Assembly: GCF_006442975.2 (NCBI RefSeq)
Contig: NZ_CP083954.1
Location: 5,091,501 to 5,155,500 of the forward strand
Length of the DNA: 64,000 bases
Reading direction: 5' to 3'
From: Mesorhizobium sp. B2-1-1
Lineage (GTDB): Bacteria > Pseudomonadota > Alphaproteobacteria > Rhizobiales > Rhizobiaceae
The translations under genes and the position numbers were made by a program. Below are positions 17,813-25,878 of the stretch, piece by piece. The notes under the pieces are model-generated. The model was not told the DNA's origin and made no database searches. It saw nothing but the letters and a program-made list of their open reading frames with translations. Every line of letters begins with the position of its first letter. Within the stretch, counting starts at the first letter, position 1.

Positions 17813-18547
17813 ATGGGAAAGCTAAACGGTAAGGTTGCAGTCATCACCGGCGGCGCTACCGGCATCGGCCGCGCCGCGGCAAAGCGCTTCATCGAGGAGG
17901 GCGCCTTCGTCTTCATCTTCGGCCGCCGGCAGGAAACGCTCGACGCGGCTCTGGCCGAGCTCGGGCCCAATGCCCGCGCGGTGACGGGCTCGGTCTCGGA
18001 TGAGGCCGACCTCGACCGACTCTACGCGACGGTGAAGGCCGAGCGCGGAACCCTCGACATCGTCTTCGCCAATGCCGGGGCGGGAAGCCAGCTTGCGCTC
18101 GGCGAGATCACCGCCGAGCATATCGACGAAACCTTCGACACCAATGTGAAGGGTACGATCTTCACTGTCCAGAAGGCGCTGCCGCTGATGGGCCAAGGCG
18201 GTTCGATAATCCTGACCGGATCGAGCGCCGGCACCACGGGCGCCGCGGCAATGAGCGCCTACAGCGCGAGCAAGGCGGCAGTGCGCAACCTCGCGCGAAC
18301 CTGGGCGGAGGACCTGAAGGGCACCGGCATCCGGGTCAACGTGCTGTCGCCCGGGGCGACCGCGACCGAACTCGCAAAAGAAGCGCTGGGCGAGGAGGGC
18401 CAGAAGGTCTTCGCCGCGATGACACCGCTCCAGCGAATGGCTGATCCGGCGGAGATCGGGGCCGTCGCCGCCTTTCTCGCGTCGTCGGACAGCAGCTTCA
18501 TGACCGCCAGCGAGGTCGCCGTCGACGGCGGCCTTGCGCAACTCTGA
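17813..18547 (+). CDS. Short-chain dehydrogenase/reductase
   Basis: 244 residues, a classical SDR. The nucleotide site is GGATGIG with a following GRR that favours NADP, the catalytic Ser lies in LTGSSAG, and the Tyr-Lys pair is YSASK. C-terminal PADPAEIG-like and FMTASEVAVDGG are standard. The substrate is unknown. The start at 17813 follows a gaaggaaaag ribosome binding site. It is 83 bases upstream of the reductase gene at 18631 and forms a pair with it. A frameshifted copy of the same pair lies inverted at 26.6-27.1 kb. Confidence 0.88.
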   Translation: MGKLNGKVAVITGGATGIGRAAAKRFIEEGAFVFIFGRRQETLDAALAELGPNARAVTGSVSDEADLDRLYATVKAERGTLDIVFANAGAGSQLALGEITAEHIDETFDTNVKGTIFTVQKALPLMGQGGSIILTGSSAGTTGAAAMSAYSASKAAVRNLARTWAEDLKGTGIRVNVLSPGATATELAKEALGEEGQKVFAAMTPLQRMADPAEIGAVAAFLASSDSSFMTASEVAVDGGLAQL

Positions 18548-18630
18548 TGCACGCCCGGCCGGCACTCCATTCAATTAACCAGCGCCGTTGAGGGCCGGGA
18601 ATCGACATCAACACGGATCGGAGAAGTATT

Positions 18631-19233
18631 ATGAGCTATGCAATTGTAGGATTCGGCAAGATAGGCCAGGCCCTCGCCCAGGCCTTCGCCCGTAAGAAAA
18701 TCAAGGTGGCCGTCGCGAGCCGCCGGCCGCCCGAGGCATTGGCGCCGCAGGCTCGGGCGATTGGACCCACGGTCATTGCCAAGTCGCTGCGGGATGCGCT
18801 CGAGGCCGACACAATCATCTTGGCGGTCCCGTTCTGGGAGCATCGCGAGGTCGCGAAAGCCCTGCCGAACTGGGAAGGCAAGACGGTCATCGACGCGATG
18901 AACACTTTTGGAGTTCTCCCCGAAGAGCTGGACGGTCTGCCGTCCTCCGCCTTCGTCGCGAAGGCGTTCACCGGCGCCAAGCTCGTCAAAGGGTTCAATC
19001 ACCTGGCTGCGGCCACCCTGGCTGCCGATCCGATCGTCGAGGACGGCCACCGGGTCGTCTTTCTGTCTGGTGACGACGAGGACGCGACCGCCGCCGTGGC
19101 GGCCTTGGCCAAACAACTCGGGTTCGCACCCGTCAAGCTGGGAAAGCTCGACGAGGGTGGCGCGCTTGTGCACGCACGCGGCCGCACTTGGGGCCACCTC
19201 ATCTTCCAGGATTTGTTCAAGAAGGAGCAGTAG
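18631..19233 (+). CDS. F420-dependent-NADP-reductase-like oxidoreductase
   Basis: 200 residues, an NADP_oxidoreductase/F420-binding-type Rossmann protein. It has GFGKIGQALAQAF near the N-terminus, ASRRPPE as the NADP-phosphate contact, ILAVPFW and KAFTGAKLVKGFNH. Proteobacterial members without F420 are thought to use NADPH with flavin or an unknown substrate, so the family name should not be taken as F420 use. A ggagaag ribosome binding site lies just upstream. It pairs with the SDR gene before it. Confidence 0.82.
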   Translation: MSYAIVGFGKIGQALAQAFARKKIKVAVASRRPPEALAPQARAIGPTVIAKSLRDALEADTIILAVPFWEHREVAKALPNWEGKTVIDAMNTFGVLPEELDGLPSSAFVAKAFTGAKLVKGFNHLAAATLAADPIVEDGHRVVFLSGDDEDATAAVAALAKQLGFAPVKLGKLDEGGALVHARGRTWGHLIFQDLFKKEQ

Positions 19234-19532
19234 TCAATCTACGACCGCGTGATCAACGCCGAGACCTGGTCGCGCGCTAACTTCTTCGAGCAGCGCGCGA
19301 CCGAATATTTGAAGACCACAAGGTCGCGAAGGCTGGCGTGGGATTGACTGCGTATGGGCGCCGTTCGAAGAGCGGGGAGCGGCCAAGCGTGCGCCATGCG
19401 GCGGCCGCAATTGGTCGTAGAGCTTTGGGCTGCGGACTGACCGATTGCGCCGGCAGCAATGCCATGCGGCGGCGCGAAAAGGCACTTGGTTGCTGGGCAA
19501 CGCCCTAAAAGGGCGGAAGTACCGCGGTCAGT
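19234..19532. other. Remnant-like segment after the reductase gene
   Basis: In frame with the reductase stop, the next 37 codons (to the stop at about 19347) read smoothly, including IYDRVINAETW and FFEQRATEYLK. This looks like the tail of some other protein rather than random sequence, but I cannot name the family. The rest of the segment to 19532 shows nothing I can support. It may be debris at a rearrangement border, since a mosaic pseudogene follows directly. Confidence 0.3.
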
Positions 19533-20428
19533 CTAATGATCCCTGACCAGCTGCATGAAAGCCTCTATCGGACGTAGCGTTTGGCGAACCTTCAGACACG
19601 CCGCGAAGGATTGCGTGAACGGCTTGTGATCCGAGATCGAAAGCGCCGTCAAACGATCGTCCGGAAGGTACTCGGTCCTGGAAACAATACCGGCGCCAAG
19701 GCCGGCGATGGCACGGTCGACGGGCGGGCCCATCGGCGCTTCACGGTTCGGCCACAGCACGATGCCATCATATTGCTTGGCGATCACGTATCGATCACCT
19801 GGCCCATCTTGTTGTCGTCGAACTCGGCGTCGATGACCTCCAGTTCGATATTCGGATGGCGCTTGGCTTCCCAGGCGGCGGTGTCGGCGAGGCTGATCAG
19901 CCAGGGATGGTTGAAGCCATGGAAGACCAGGCCGATGCGACATTTCTTGCTGGCGTCGAGCACCGGACCTTCAGACAACGGCAGATAATCCGTGAAAGGC
20001 GCCTTGATCTGCAGCTTGCTGTAAGGGCCGACGAAGCTGGCGCCCATGCCCGGCTTCCAGACGAATCCGCCGGCGAGGTCGCCGACCGGATAGACGTCGA
20101 GATAGTCCCGGAAACCGTCGTCCGACACCTTGGTTTCGTAGGTCTTCAGCCGCTCGGTGACGGGCGGTGAAAGCGGTGTGCCGGTGGGAACGTGGAACAG
20201 TCCCTGATGCAAAGGACACTCCACCGTCTGGCCGTCGATATAGCCTTCCGAAAGGAAGGCGTGGGCGTGCGTACAAATGCCTGAAGTGGCGTAGAACTTG
20301 CCGGCAAAATTGAAGATGGCGATACATACCCCCTGGTGCTCGATGCGCGTCGCATCGTCGACAGGAAGACTGTCGGCACGGATCGCCTGGATCCACTGCC
20401 TGCTTTCTGGATTAGTCTGCGTGTCCAT
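19533..20428 (-). pseudogene. Mosaic pseudogene: Rieske ferredoxin, sugar-binding protein, LysR fragments
   Basis: Read on the minus strand from 20428, the frame first encodes a Rieske [2Fe-2S] ferredoxin of the dioxygenase type, with CTH, a 16-residue gap, then CPLH. Near 20110 it passes without a break into the interior of a sugar ABC transporter binding protein (FVWKPGMGAS, RIGLVFHGFN). It stops at 19784, but adding one G there restores DTWIAKQYDGIVLWPN in the next frame. Near 19706 the sequence changes again to the C-terminus of a LysR regulator (LPDDRLTALSISDHKP, LRPIEAFMQLVRDH). A ggggagg ribosome binding site precedes 20428. None of the three parts is complete apart from perhaps the ferredoxin. 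Confidence 0.7.
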
Positions 20429-20930
20429 GCGCCTCCCCATATCCGTTTTGTTTCGTTTATTTTCGTTCTCTTTCCTTCGCTCGCAAATTCATTGTGGAAA
20501 TAGAGATATCGATGAAACCCCATGCCGAGTGATCGACCACAGGCAAGCAATCGCCGAAAATACAGCTGCATGGCAGCCGGACGCGGCGGTATGTAGGCAC
20601 GGAGATCTATCGGAGAATTCGAACCGGTCGTGCCCGAGACGATGCGCCAAGCGCCAATCTGGTGATCAGAAATGGCCCTCACGATCTATTGCGATGCGAA
20701 CGGCCGGAAGGGCCTGCAATTCGTGAACGGAACACTTCCAAAGGAGCCGGAAACGCGAACTTGGAAGCGGGCTGCCCAAAGCAGCGTCAAGCCGGCAATT
20801 GGCGACGACAGCGACTTGCTAGCTCGCTTCGAGATGGAAAAATCGTCTGGTGCAGATGTACCAAAACACTGATCCCGTATGCCGAAGATCGTGGACCGTG
20901 AATGGCTTGTCTTATGACATTTGCTGCCGA
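20429..20930. other. Intergenic region left of the IS110 element
   Basis: About 500 bases with no recognised gene. A 66-codon plus-strand frame at 20672-20872 starts MALTIYCDANGRKG and is polar and charged, with no clear ribosome binding site or known motif. I give it low weight. The segment may contain the promoter of the leftward mosaic pseudogene. Confidence 0.3.
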
Positions 20931-20939
20931 ACGGGTCAG

Positions 20940-21112
20940 AAAGGAACCGCCGGGAGAGGGTAGCCGCCCTCCCTCAGCGGCGAGGGTCGGATCGGTGGAA
21001 TTGCGGACCGTCTGACGGGTCGAGCTAGAGTCGGATCGCCCTCGTCTTTCCTTGAGGCCTGAACGGATACCCGGAGATCGGCTCCGGATGACAAGCACAG
21101 GACAAGCGAAAG
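20940..21112 (+). ncRNA. Candidate bridge RNA of the IS110 element
   Basis: The non-coding stretch before the transposase is where IS110-group elements encode the bridge RNA that pairs with target and donor DNA. Short stems are visible here: GCCGC/GCGGC around a 9-base loop near 20960-20985, and CCGGAG (21071-21076) with CTCCGG (21082-21087). I cannot define the two guide loops by eye. The call rests on family knowledge and position more than on structure. Confidence 0.35.
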
Positions 21113-22048
21113 ATGACCAACGATACCATCGGGGTCGACATATCGAAAGACCATCTCGACGCCCACAGGCTGAGCGACGGTGCGAGCCGCCGCTTTGCCA
21201 ACGACAATCCCGGCCACAGGGCCTTCGTGACGTGGCTGGGAGAACCCGACGCTCACATTGTCTACGAGCCGACCGGCCCGTATCACCGCGCCCTTGAAGG
21301 CAGGCTGGCTGCGGCAAGCTTCGCGCCCGTCAAGGTCAACCCGCGCCAGGCCCGGCGCTTCGCCGAGGCCACCGGCAGGCGCGCCAAGACCGACCGGCTC
21401 GACGCCGCCATGCTCGCCCGCATGGGTGCGCTGCTCGATCTGGAGGCGCGGCAGCCGCGCAGTCCGCTCCTCAACGATCTCAAGGACCTGCACATGGCGC
21501 GCGAGGCGCTGGTGAAGAACCGGATAGCGGCGAGGAACAGGGCCAAGACGCTGACCCTTCCCATCCTCAAGCGCCACAATGCCCAGCAGCTCAGGCAGAT
21601 CGAACGTCAAATGGCCGCTGTCGAAAAGGCGATCATGGCGCTCATCCAGGCCGATTCCGATCTCTCCCGCCGCTTCGCCATCCTCGTCTCGATCCCGGGC
21701 GTCTCGGCAATCACCGCCTTCGCACTGCTCATCGACATGCCCGAACTCGGTACGCTCGGCCAGGCTCAGGCCGCTTCCCTCGCAGGTCTCGCTCCGCTCA
21801 CCCGGCAGTCCGGGCAGTGGACCGGCCGCGCCTTCATCCGCGGCGGGCGGGCCAATGTCCGACAGGCACTCTACATGCCCGCCCTCGTCGCCCTGCGCTT
21901 CAATCCCAATCTCAAGACCAAGTACGATCAGCTCAGAGCAGCCGGCAAAGCCGCAAAGGTCGCAATCACCGCAATCATGAGAAGGCTCATCCTCCTCGCA
22001 AACGCTCTGCTCAGGGATGGTCGAAACTGGACCCCATCCCTTCCTTGA
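21113..22048 (+). CDS. IS110-family transposase (DEDD)
   Basis: 311 residues. The N-terminal RuvC-like DEDD domain shows GVDISKDHLD, YEPTGPYH and TDRLDAAMLA. The C-terminal transposase_20 domain has ILVSIPGVSAITAFALL and the Ser motif region LAPLTRQSGQWTGRAFIRGGRANVR. Length is normal and there is no frameshift, so the gene appears intact. It recombines the element with help from the RNA encoded in its non-coding end. Confidence 0.92.
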   Translation: MTNDTIGVDISKDHLDAHRLSDGASRRFANDNPGHRAFVTWLGEPDAHIVYEPTGPYHRALEGRLAAASFAPVKVNPRQARRFAEATGRRAKTDRLDAAMLARMGALLDLEARQPRSPLLNDLKDLHMAREALVKNRIAARNRAKTLTLPILKRHNAQQLRQIERQMAAVEKAIMALIQADSDLSRRFAILVSIPGVSAITAFALLIDMPELGTLGQAQAASLAGLAPLTRQSGQWTGRAFIRGGRANVRQALYMPALVALRFNPNLKTKYDQLRAAGKAAKVAITAIMRRLILLANALLRDGRNWTPSLP

Positions 22049-22244
22049 CCAACACGGATACTCTAGCGGTAACCTTCCTTCTTCGCCCGAACGCTTCCTC
22101 GGAAATGGAGTCAGCGGGAAGCGTCATCAGAAACGTCCGTAGTCGATCACGCTGCTCTGGCTGCGCGAGCTTGCGATCGAGATATTCCACCCGCTGTTCT
22201 TCGAGCTTGGCCAGCCGCCTGCTCGGCACGCCGCTGGCGGGCAA
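22049..22244 (-). pseudogene. Fragment of an unidentified gene beside the IS element
   Basis: On the minus strand this segment reads as a charged helical stretch (RRLAKLEEQRVEYLDRKL, then EEAFGRRRKVTARVSVL) that continues to the IS border. It looks like the interior or end of a real protein, perhaps a recombinase-type coiled region, but I cannot assign it. The likely cause of truncation is the IS110 insertion on its downstream side. Confidence 0.3.
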
Positions 22245-22294
22245 TCTCCACGAGCCGTGCCCGCTCGTGGGTGAAGCGGAACACGCTTGTTCGT

Positions 22295-23404
22295 TCAGAT
22301 CGCGGCGAGCGCGATCTTTCGCAAATCGTCGGCGTAGAGTTCCGGCGTTTCCCAGGCCGGAAAATGCCCGCCACGCGGAAAGACGGTGTAACTCCGCACA
22401 TTGTAGAGCCGCTCGGCCCGCTCGCGCGGCGCGAGCGCCAGATCATGTGGCCACATCGCGACGGCGGTGGGAACATGCACAAAGTCATCTGCCCGCAACG
22501 GCGGCCGCAGCCGGGCGGCATCGTAATAGTAGCGGACAGACGACCCGATCGTGTTGGTCATCCAGTAGATCATCAAGGTGTCAATCAAGGCTTCGAGGGG
22601 CCAGACAGAGAAGACGTCGCCATCGCAGTCCGTCCAGGCCCGGAATTTCTCGACAATCCACGAGGCTAGGCCAACAGGACTGTCGGCAAGCCCAAAGGCG
22701 AGCGTTTGTGGCTTCGAGCTCTGGATCGCCTGATAGCCCCCTTCCTCCCGGCTCCACAGTTGGAGGCGCTCGTCATAGTCGATCTCGGCTTTCGACAGGG
22801 GCGACGCATCTTCTGGAATCGGCTTCGGCGCGACCGCCGAGACATGGAGAGCCAGCAAACGCGCCGGATGCCGAAGCGCCATTCGCGTGGCAAGGCCGGA
22901 GCCGATGTCAGTCCCAGCCACGACGAATCGCCCATAACCCAGCATCGTCATTAGCTTCGGATAAAGGTCGCTGGGCTCCGCCTCGTAGGGCCGGGTTGGC
23001 CTGTCCGAGTAGCCGAAGCCGGGCATGGTGGGGATCACGACATCGAATGCCGGCGTTCCCTGGGTAAGCAGCGGTGCTATACGCTGAAACTCCACGAAGC
23101 TTGACGGCCAGCCGTTCATCAGCAGTAGCGGGGTCGATCCCCTTTGGCCGCTGCGAAAATGCAGAAAGTGTATGCCATGGCCGTCGACCGTCGTCCGGAA
23201 ATGGGGAAGCTGGTTAAGCCGGTCTCGTCGCTGCGCCCAGTCATAGCCGTCACGCCAGAAATCGATGAACTGGTTGAGGACGCCGCGCTCGGTTCCCATG
23301 GTCCAGTCGTCAGTTACCGCGTCGGCCCAACGCGTCCGTGCGAGGCGGCTACGAAGGTCAGCGGCCTGGTCCGCATCATAGGGAATCTGGAAGGGAGTGA
23401 TCAT
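22295..23404 (-). CDS. Epoxide hydrolase (alpha/beta-hydrolase with EHN domain)
   Basis: 369 residues. The N-terminal EHN domain begins with ITPFQIPYDADQAADLRSRL and the Trp-rich DGYDWAQRRDRLNQLPHF. The alpha/beta-hydrolase core has the oxyanion motif NGWPSS (HGWPGS in most members), the nucleophile in VAGTDIGSG (Asp), and the catalytic His in FPRGGHFPAWE. It opens epoxides to diols; the substrate is not known. It sits upstream of no obvious partner but in a cluster of redox genes that handle carbonyls and alkenes. Confidence 0.88.
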   Translation of the reverse strand: MITPFQIPYDADQAADLRSRLARTRWADAVTDDWTMGTERGVLNQFIDFWRDGYDWAQRRDRLNQLPHFRTTVDGHGIHFLHFRSGQRGSTPLLLMNGWPSSFVEFQRIAPLLTQGTPAFDVVIPTMPGFGYSDRPTRPYEAEPSDLYPKLMTMLGYGRFVVAGTDIGSGLATRMALRHPARLLALHVSAVAPKPIPEDASPLSKAEIDYDERLQLWSREEGGYQAIQSSKPQTLAFGLADSPVGLASWIVEKFRAWTDCDGDVFSVWPLEALIDTLMIYWMTNTIGSSVRYYYDAARLRPPLRADDFVHVPTAVAMWPHDLALAPRERAERLYNVRSYTVFPRGGHFPAWETPELYADDLRKIALAAI

Positions 23405-23450
23405 GATCGATTCCTTGGCTGTAGTGCAGCGGAGGGCTGATGTCGGTGAT

Positions 23451-24071
23451 TTAGCCGATATCGACGTTCATGGCGAAGTCCCAGGTGCCGGCGCCGTTTT
23501 TGGCGAGGCCAATCATCATCAAACCGAGCGCCTCCAGCGTCTGGGCCATGTGCAAGCCGCCCACGTCGAGCGGACGCAGCCCGAGACTTTCGAGAAACGT
23601 CGAGACGCGCGCTTTCGCCTCCACATCGTCGGCTGCGATGAACGCGTCGAGGCGTCCGCCCTTCGCAAGCACGTGACCAAAGATCGTGTTGAATGCCTTC
23701 ACAACATGCGCGCCGGCGGGGAGGCCCTTTGCGGTCTCCTGCGCGCCGGAACTGCCGTGGGGCGTGACCAGGCCTGAGAGGTCGGGGGCAACCGGGTTGG
23801 CGATGTCGACGATCACCTTGCCATCGAGCGCTTTCCCAAAGTCGGCTACCGCCGCCGCGGCACCGCTGTACGGCACGGCGAGGATGACGATGTCGCCCGC
23901 GGGGGCGGCGCCGTATGTCCCGGTGGTCGCTCCGACTCCAAGTTGGTCGACGAGCACCCGCGCCTTGGCGGGGTCGCGGCTGACAACCTCGACGGTATGT
24001 CCGGCCTTGGCGGCACGGCCCGCGATCGCGGCGGCCATGGCTCCTGAGCCGATGATGCTGATAGTGCTCAT
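23451..24071 (-). CDS. F420-dependent-NADP-reductase-like protein (paralog 1)
   Basis: 206 residues. Rossmann motif GSGAMAAAIAGRAAKAGH, NADP contact VVSRDPAKA, and ILAVPYSG. It closely resembles the protein encoded at 25103-25738, with an almost identical first 70 residues, so the two arose by duplication around the SDR gene between them. The C-terminus ends WDFAMNVDIG. The reaction is unknown; such proteins bind NADPH and are often induced with quinone or electrophile response genes. Confidence 0.85.
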   Translation of the reverse strand: MSTISIIGSGAMAAAIAGRAAKAGHTVEVVSRDPAKARVLVDQLGVGATTGTYGAAPAGDIVILAVPYSGAAAAVADFGKALDGKVIVDIANPVAPDLSGLVTPHGSSGAQETAKGLPAGAHVVKAFNTIFGHVLAKGGRLDAFIAADDVEAKARVSTFLESLGLRPLDVGGLHMAQTLEALGLMMIGLAKNGAGTWDFAMNVDIG

Positions 24072-24102
24072 GTGTTGTCTCCTTGTGAGTTGGGTGGACG
24101 GA

Positions 24103-25056
24103 TCACGGGATCGCGATACGATCCGCCGGGAAGTAATGGCCGTTGTCGAGGTCCTCGAGCAGGCCCGGCTGAGCTGGCTCCCAGCCGAGCGTCTGGCGGG
24201 TGACGGCGTTGGACGCCGGAAGGTCCAGCGTGACCAAGTTCGCGAGAAAGCCGAAGAAGCCCGGCAACATCAGTACGTCCGCAGGGATGGGCACAGCAGG
24301 CGTGCCCATACGGCTGCCAATGGCCTCAGCGATCTCGCGGAACCGGATGCCCTCGCCCTCAATCCCGTGCCAATATTTGCCAGCCGGCCCCTTCTCCAGC
24401 GCCAGGCGGAACAGGGAGGCCAGGTCGCGGGCATGCACAGCCGGCCAGAGGTTCGCGCCGTCTCCGGGGTAACCGATTACGCCCTTCTCCTTCGCGAGAC
24501 CGATCAGCAGCTGGAGGAAGCCGGCATCGGTCGTGCTGTGCGCGATGGGAGGAATTCGGACGACCGAAGACCGCACGCCCCGTCCCGCTAAGCCGATCAC
24601 GGCGAGTTCCACGGCGTTGCGAACCCGCAGGGTGCCCTTGTATGCTTCGCCGCCGGGAAGAGCCGGATCTTCCTCGGTGGCTGGCCGGCCCAGGCCTTCC
24701 CACCCCGGCGAGCCGATGCTCCCTGAGACGACGAGCGGCTTTCCGGTCCCCGCCAGCGCCTCGCCGTAGGCGAGCATGATCTGGAGCTCCGCGGCTGCCA
24801 CGGCGTCGATCCCGCCGGAGGGCAGCAGGTCTTGCCGGTGCGCGACGTGGATGACGCCGTCGGACTCCGCCGCCGCGACCTTGAGCCCATCGAGGTCGGT
24901 GATATCCCCGCGACGTACCTTGGCGCCGAGTGCCGATACCGCAGTCGCGGACGTGTCCGACCGGGCCAGGCCAATGACCTCATGTCCGGCCGCGATGAGC
25001 TCGGGGATGACATACGAACCGATATGGCCGGTCCCGCCAGTAACGAAAACGCGCAT
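24103..25056 (-). CDS. NAD(P)-dependent extended SDR / epimerase-like protein
   Basis: 317 residues. The N-terminal VTGGTGHIGSYV is the extended-SDR dinucleotide motif, with GLARSDTSA after the second strand. The usual catalytic Tyr-Lys pair is not obvious: the expected position reads EAYKGTLRVRNAVE, which may act as YxxxK with changed spacing. Its C-terminal part resembles the atypical SDRs of the NAD-dependent epimerase/dehydratase type with unknown substrates. It lies between two paralogous reductase genes on the same strand and is likely co-transcribed with them. Confidence 0.82.
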   Translation of the reverse strand: MRVFVTGGTGHIGSYVIPELIAAGHEVIGLARSDTSATAVSALGAKVRRGDITDLDGLKVAAAESDGVIHVAHRQDLLPSGGIDAVAAAELQIMLAYGEALAGTGKPLVVSGSIGSPGWEGLGRPATEEDPALPGGEAYKGTLRVRNAVELAVIGLAGRGVRSSVVRIPPIAHSTTDAGFLQLLIGLAKEKGVIGYPGDGANLWPAVHARDLASLFRLALEKGPAGKYWHGIEGEGIRFREIAEAIGSRMGTPAVPIPADVLMLPGFFGFLANLVTLDLPASNAVTRQTLGWEPAQPGLLEDLDNGHYFPADRIAIP

Positions 25057-25102
25057 GCTGCTGCTCCTTGGGTAATGTGATGCGAGACGTGGTGCCGCGG
25101 GC

Positions 25103-25738
25103 TCAGCCGAGGAGGCTGACGCGGATTGAGAAGTTGGTGTGTTTGACGGAGTGGGTCATGAGGCCCAGCCACAGCATGCAGGCGTGCTCCAGCGTTCGGG
25201 CCATAATCAGCCGCCCGGTATCCATCGGACGTAGTCCGAGGCTGTCGATGAACGCCGAGACGCGCGCCTTCGCTTGAGAGTCGTCCCCGGCGATGAACAC
25301 GTCCAATGGATGGCCCCCGATTGGACCGGCAGCCAAGACCCGGGCGTTCTGGGTGTTGAACGCGTTGACGATAGTGGCATTGGCAGGAGCAACCTTGGCG
25401 ATCTCCTGAGCGCCGAAACTGTCTTCAGGAGTCAAGAAACCCGTGAAGTCGGATTTGATGGGGTTGGTGATGTCGACAATGAGCTTGCCTGCCAGCTTTT
25501 CGCCGTACTGCTTCACCACGTCGAGAACGGCCGAATAGGGAACCGCCAGGATGACAATGTCCCCGACCGGAGCGGCGCCAAACGTTCCGGTCGTCGCGCC
25601 GGCTCCGACCTGCTCGGCCAGCGCCCGCGACTTGGCACCGTCGCGGCTCATCACCTCGACGGTGTGTCCGGCCTTGGCGGCAAGGTCGCCGATCGCTGCG
25701 GTCATACCGCCTGACCCGATGATGCTGATAGTGCTCAT
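25103..25738 (-). CDS. F420-dependent-NADP-reductase-like protein (paralog 2)
   Basis: 211 residues if started at 25738; an ATG six bases earlier is too close to the AAGGA ribosome binding site. Motifs are GSGGMTAAIGDLAAKAGH, VMSRDGAKS and ILAVPYSA. It is a paralog of the 23451-24071 protein. As the first gene of the leftward reductase-SDR-reductase operon, it is divergent from the tetR-like gene, and the operator-like repeats lie between them, so it is probably repressed by that regulator. Confidence 0.85.
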   Translation of the reverse strand: MSTISIIGSGGMTAAIGDLAAKAGHTVEVMSRDGAKSRALAEQVGAGATTGTFGAAPVGDIVILAVPYSAVLDVVKQYGEKLAGKLIVDITNPIKSDFTGFLTPEDSFGAQEIAKVAPANATIVNAFNTQNARVLAAGPIGGHPLDVFIAGDDSQAKARVSAFIDSLGLRPMDTGRLIMARTLEHACMLWLGLMTHSVKHTNFSIRVSLLG

Positions 25739-25811
25739 GTTCATTTTCCTTGCGGGGCGGGCGGCGCCTTTGTTGCCATTTGTGCAGACGCACTCTATTT
25801 AGTGGTTCACC

Positions 25812-25862
25812 GATCCGCTTAGTAACCGGATCATCGATCCACATATACGGATCACTGATCCG
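25812..25862. promoter_or_regulatory. Operator-like repeats between reductase operon and tetR
   Basis: Five GATC cores in 49 bases, alternating between GATCC and GGATC contexts. They form the palindrome CGGATCactGATCCG at 25848-25862, and a wider inverted pair GATCCG (25812-25817) and CGGATC (25827-25832) with a 9-base spacer. The arrangement between two divergent genes, one of them TetR-like, is typical of an autoregulatory operator. The palindrome ends 16 bases before the tetR start. Confidence 0.6.
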
Positions 25863-25878
25863 CTTATCAAGGCATCTC

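Larger units (their letters stand above)
20931..22060 (+). mobile_element. IS110-family insertion sequence
   Basis: One complete transposase gene with about 180 bases of non-coding sequence before it and little after it. This is the layout of the IS110 group, whose non-coding end lies upstream of the transposase. IS110 elements have no proper inverted repeats, so the borders given are approximate. The right flank (22049 on) reads as part of a broken minus-strand frame, which suggests that the element inserted into or next to another gene. Confidence 0.6.

Noticed and set aside
18631..19233. True coenzyme-F420 dependence of the reductase-like proteins
   Set aside because: The family name suggests F420, but no F420 biosynthesis gene is in view and rhizobial members are generally NADPH-binding proteins of unknown substrate, so I did not assign F420 use.
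20672..20872. 66-codon frame left of the IS110 element
   Set aside because: No ribosome binding site or motif, and it may be disrupted sequence near a mobile element.
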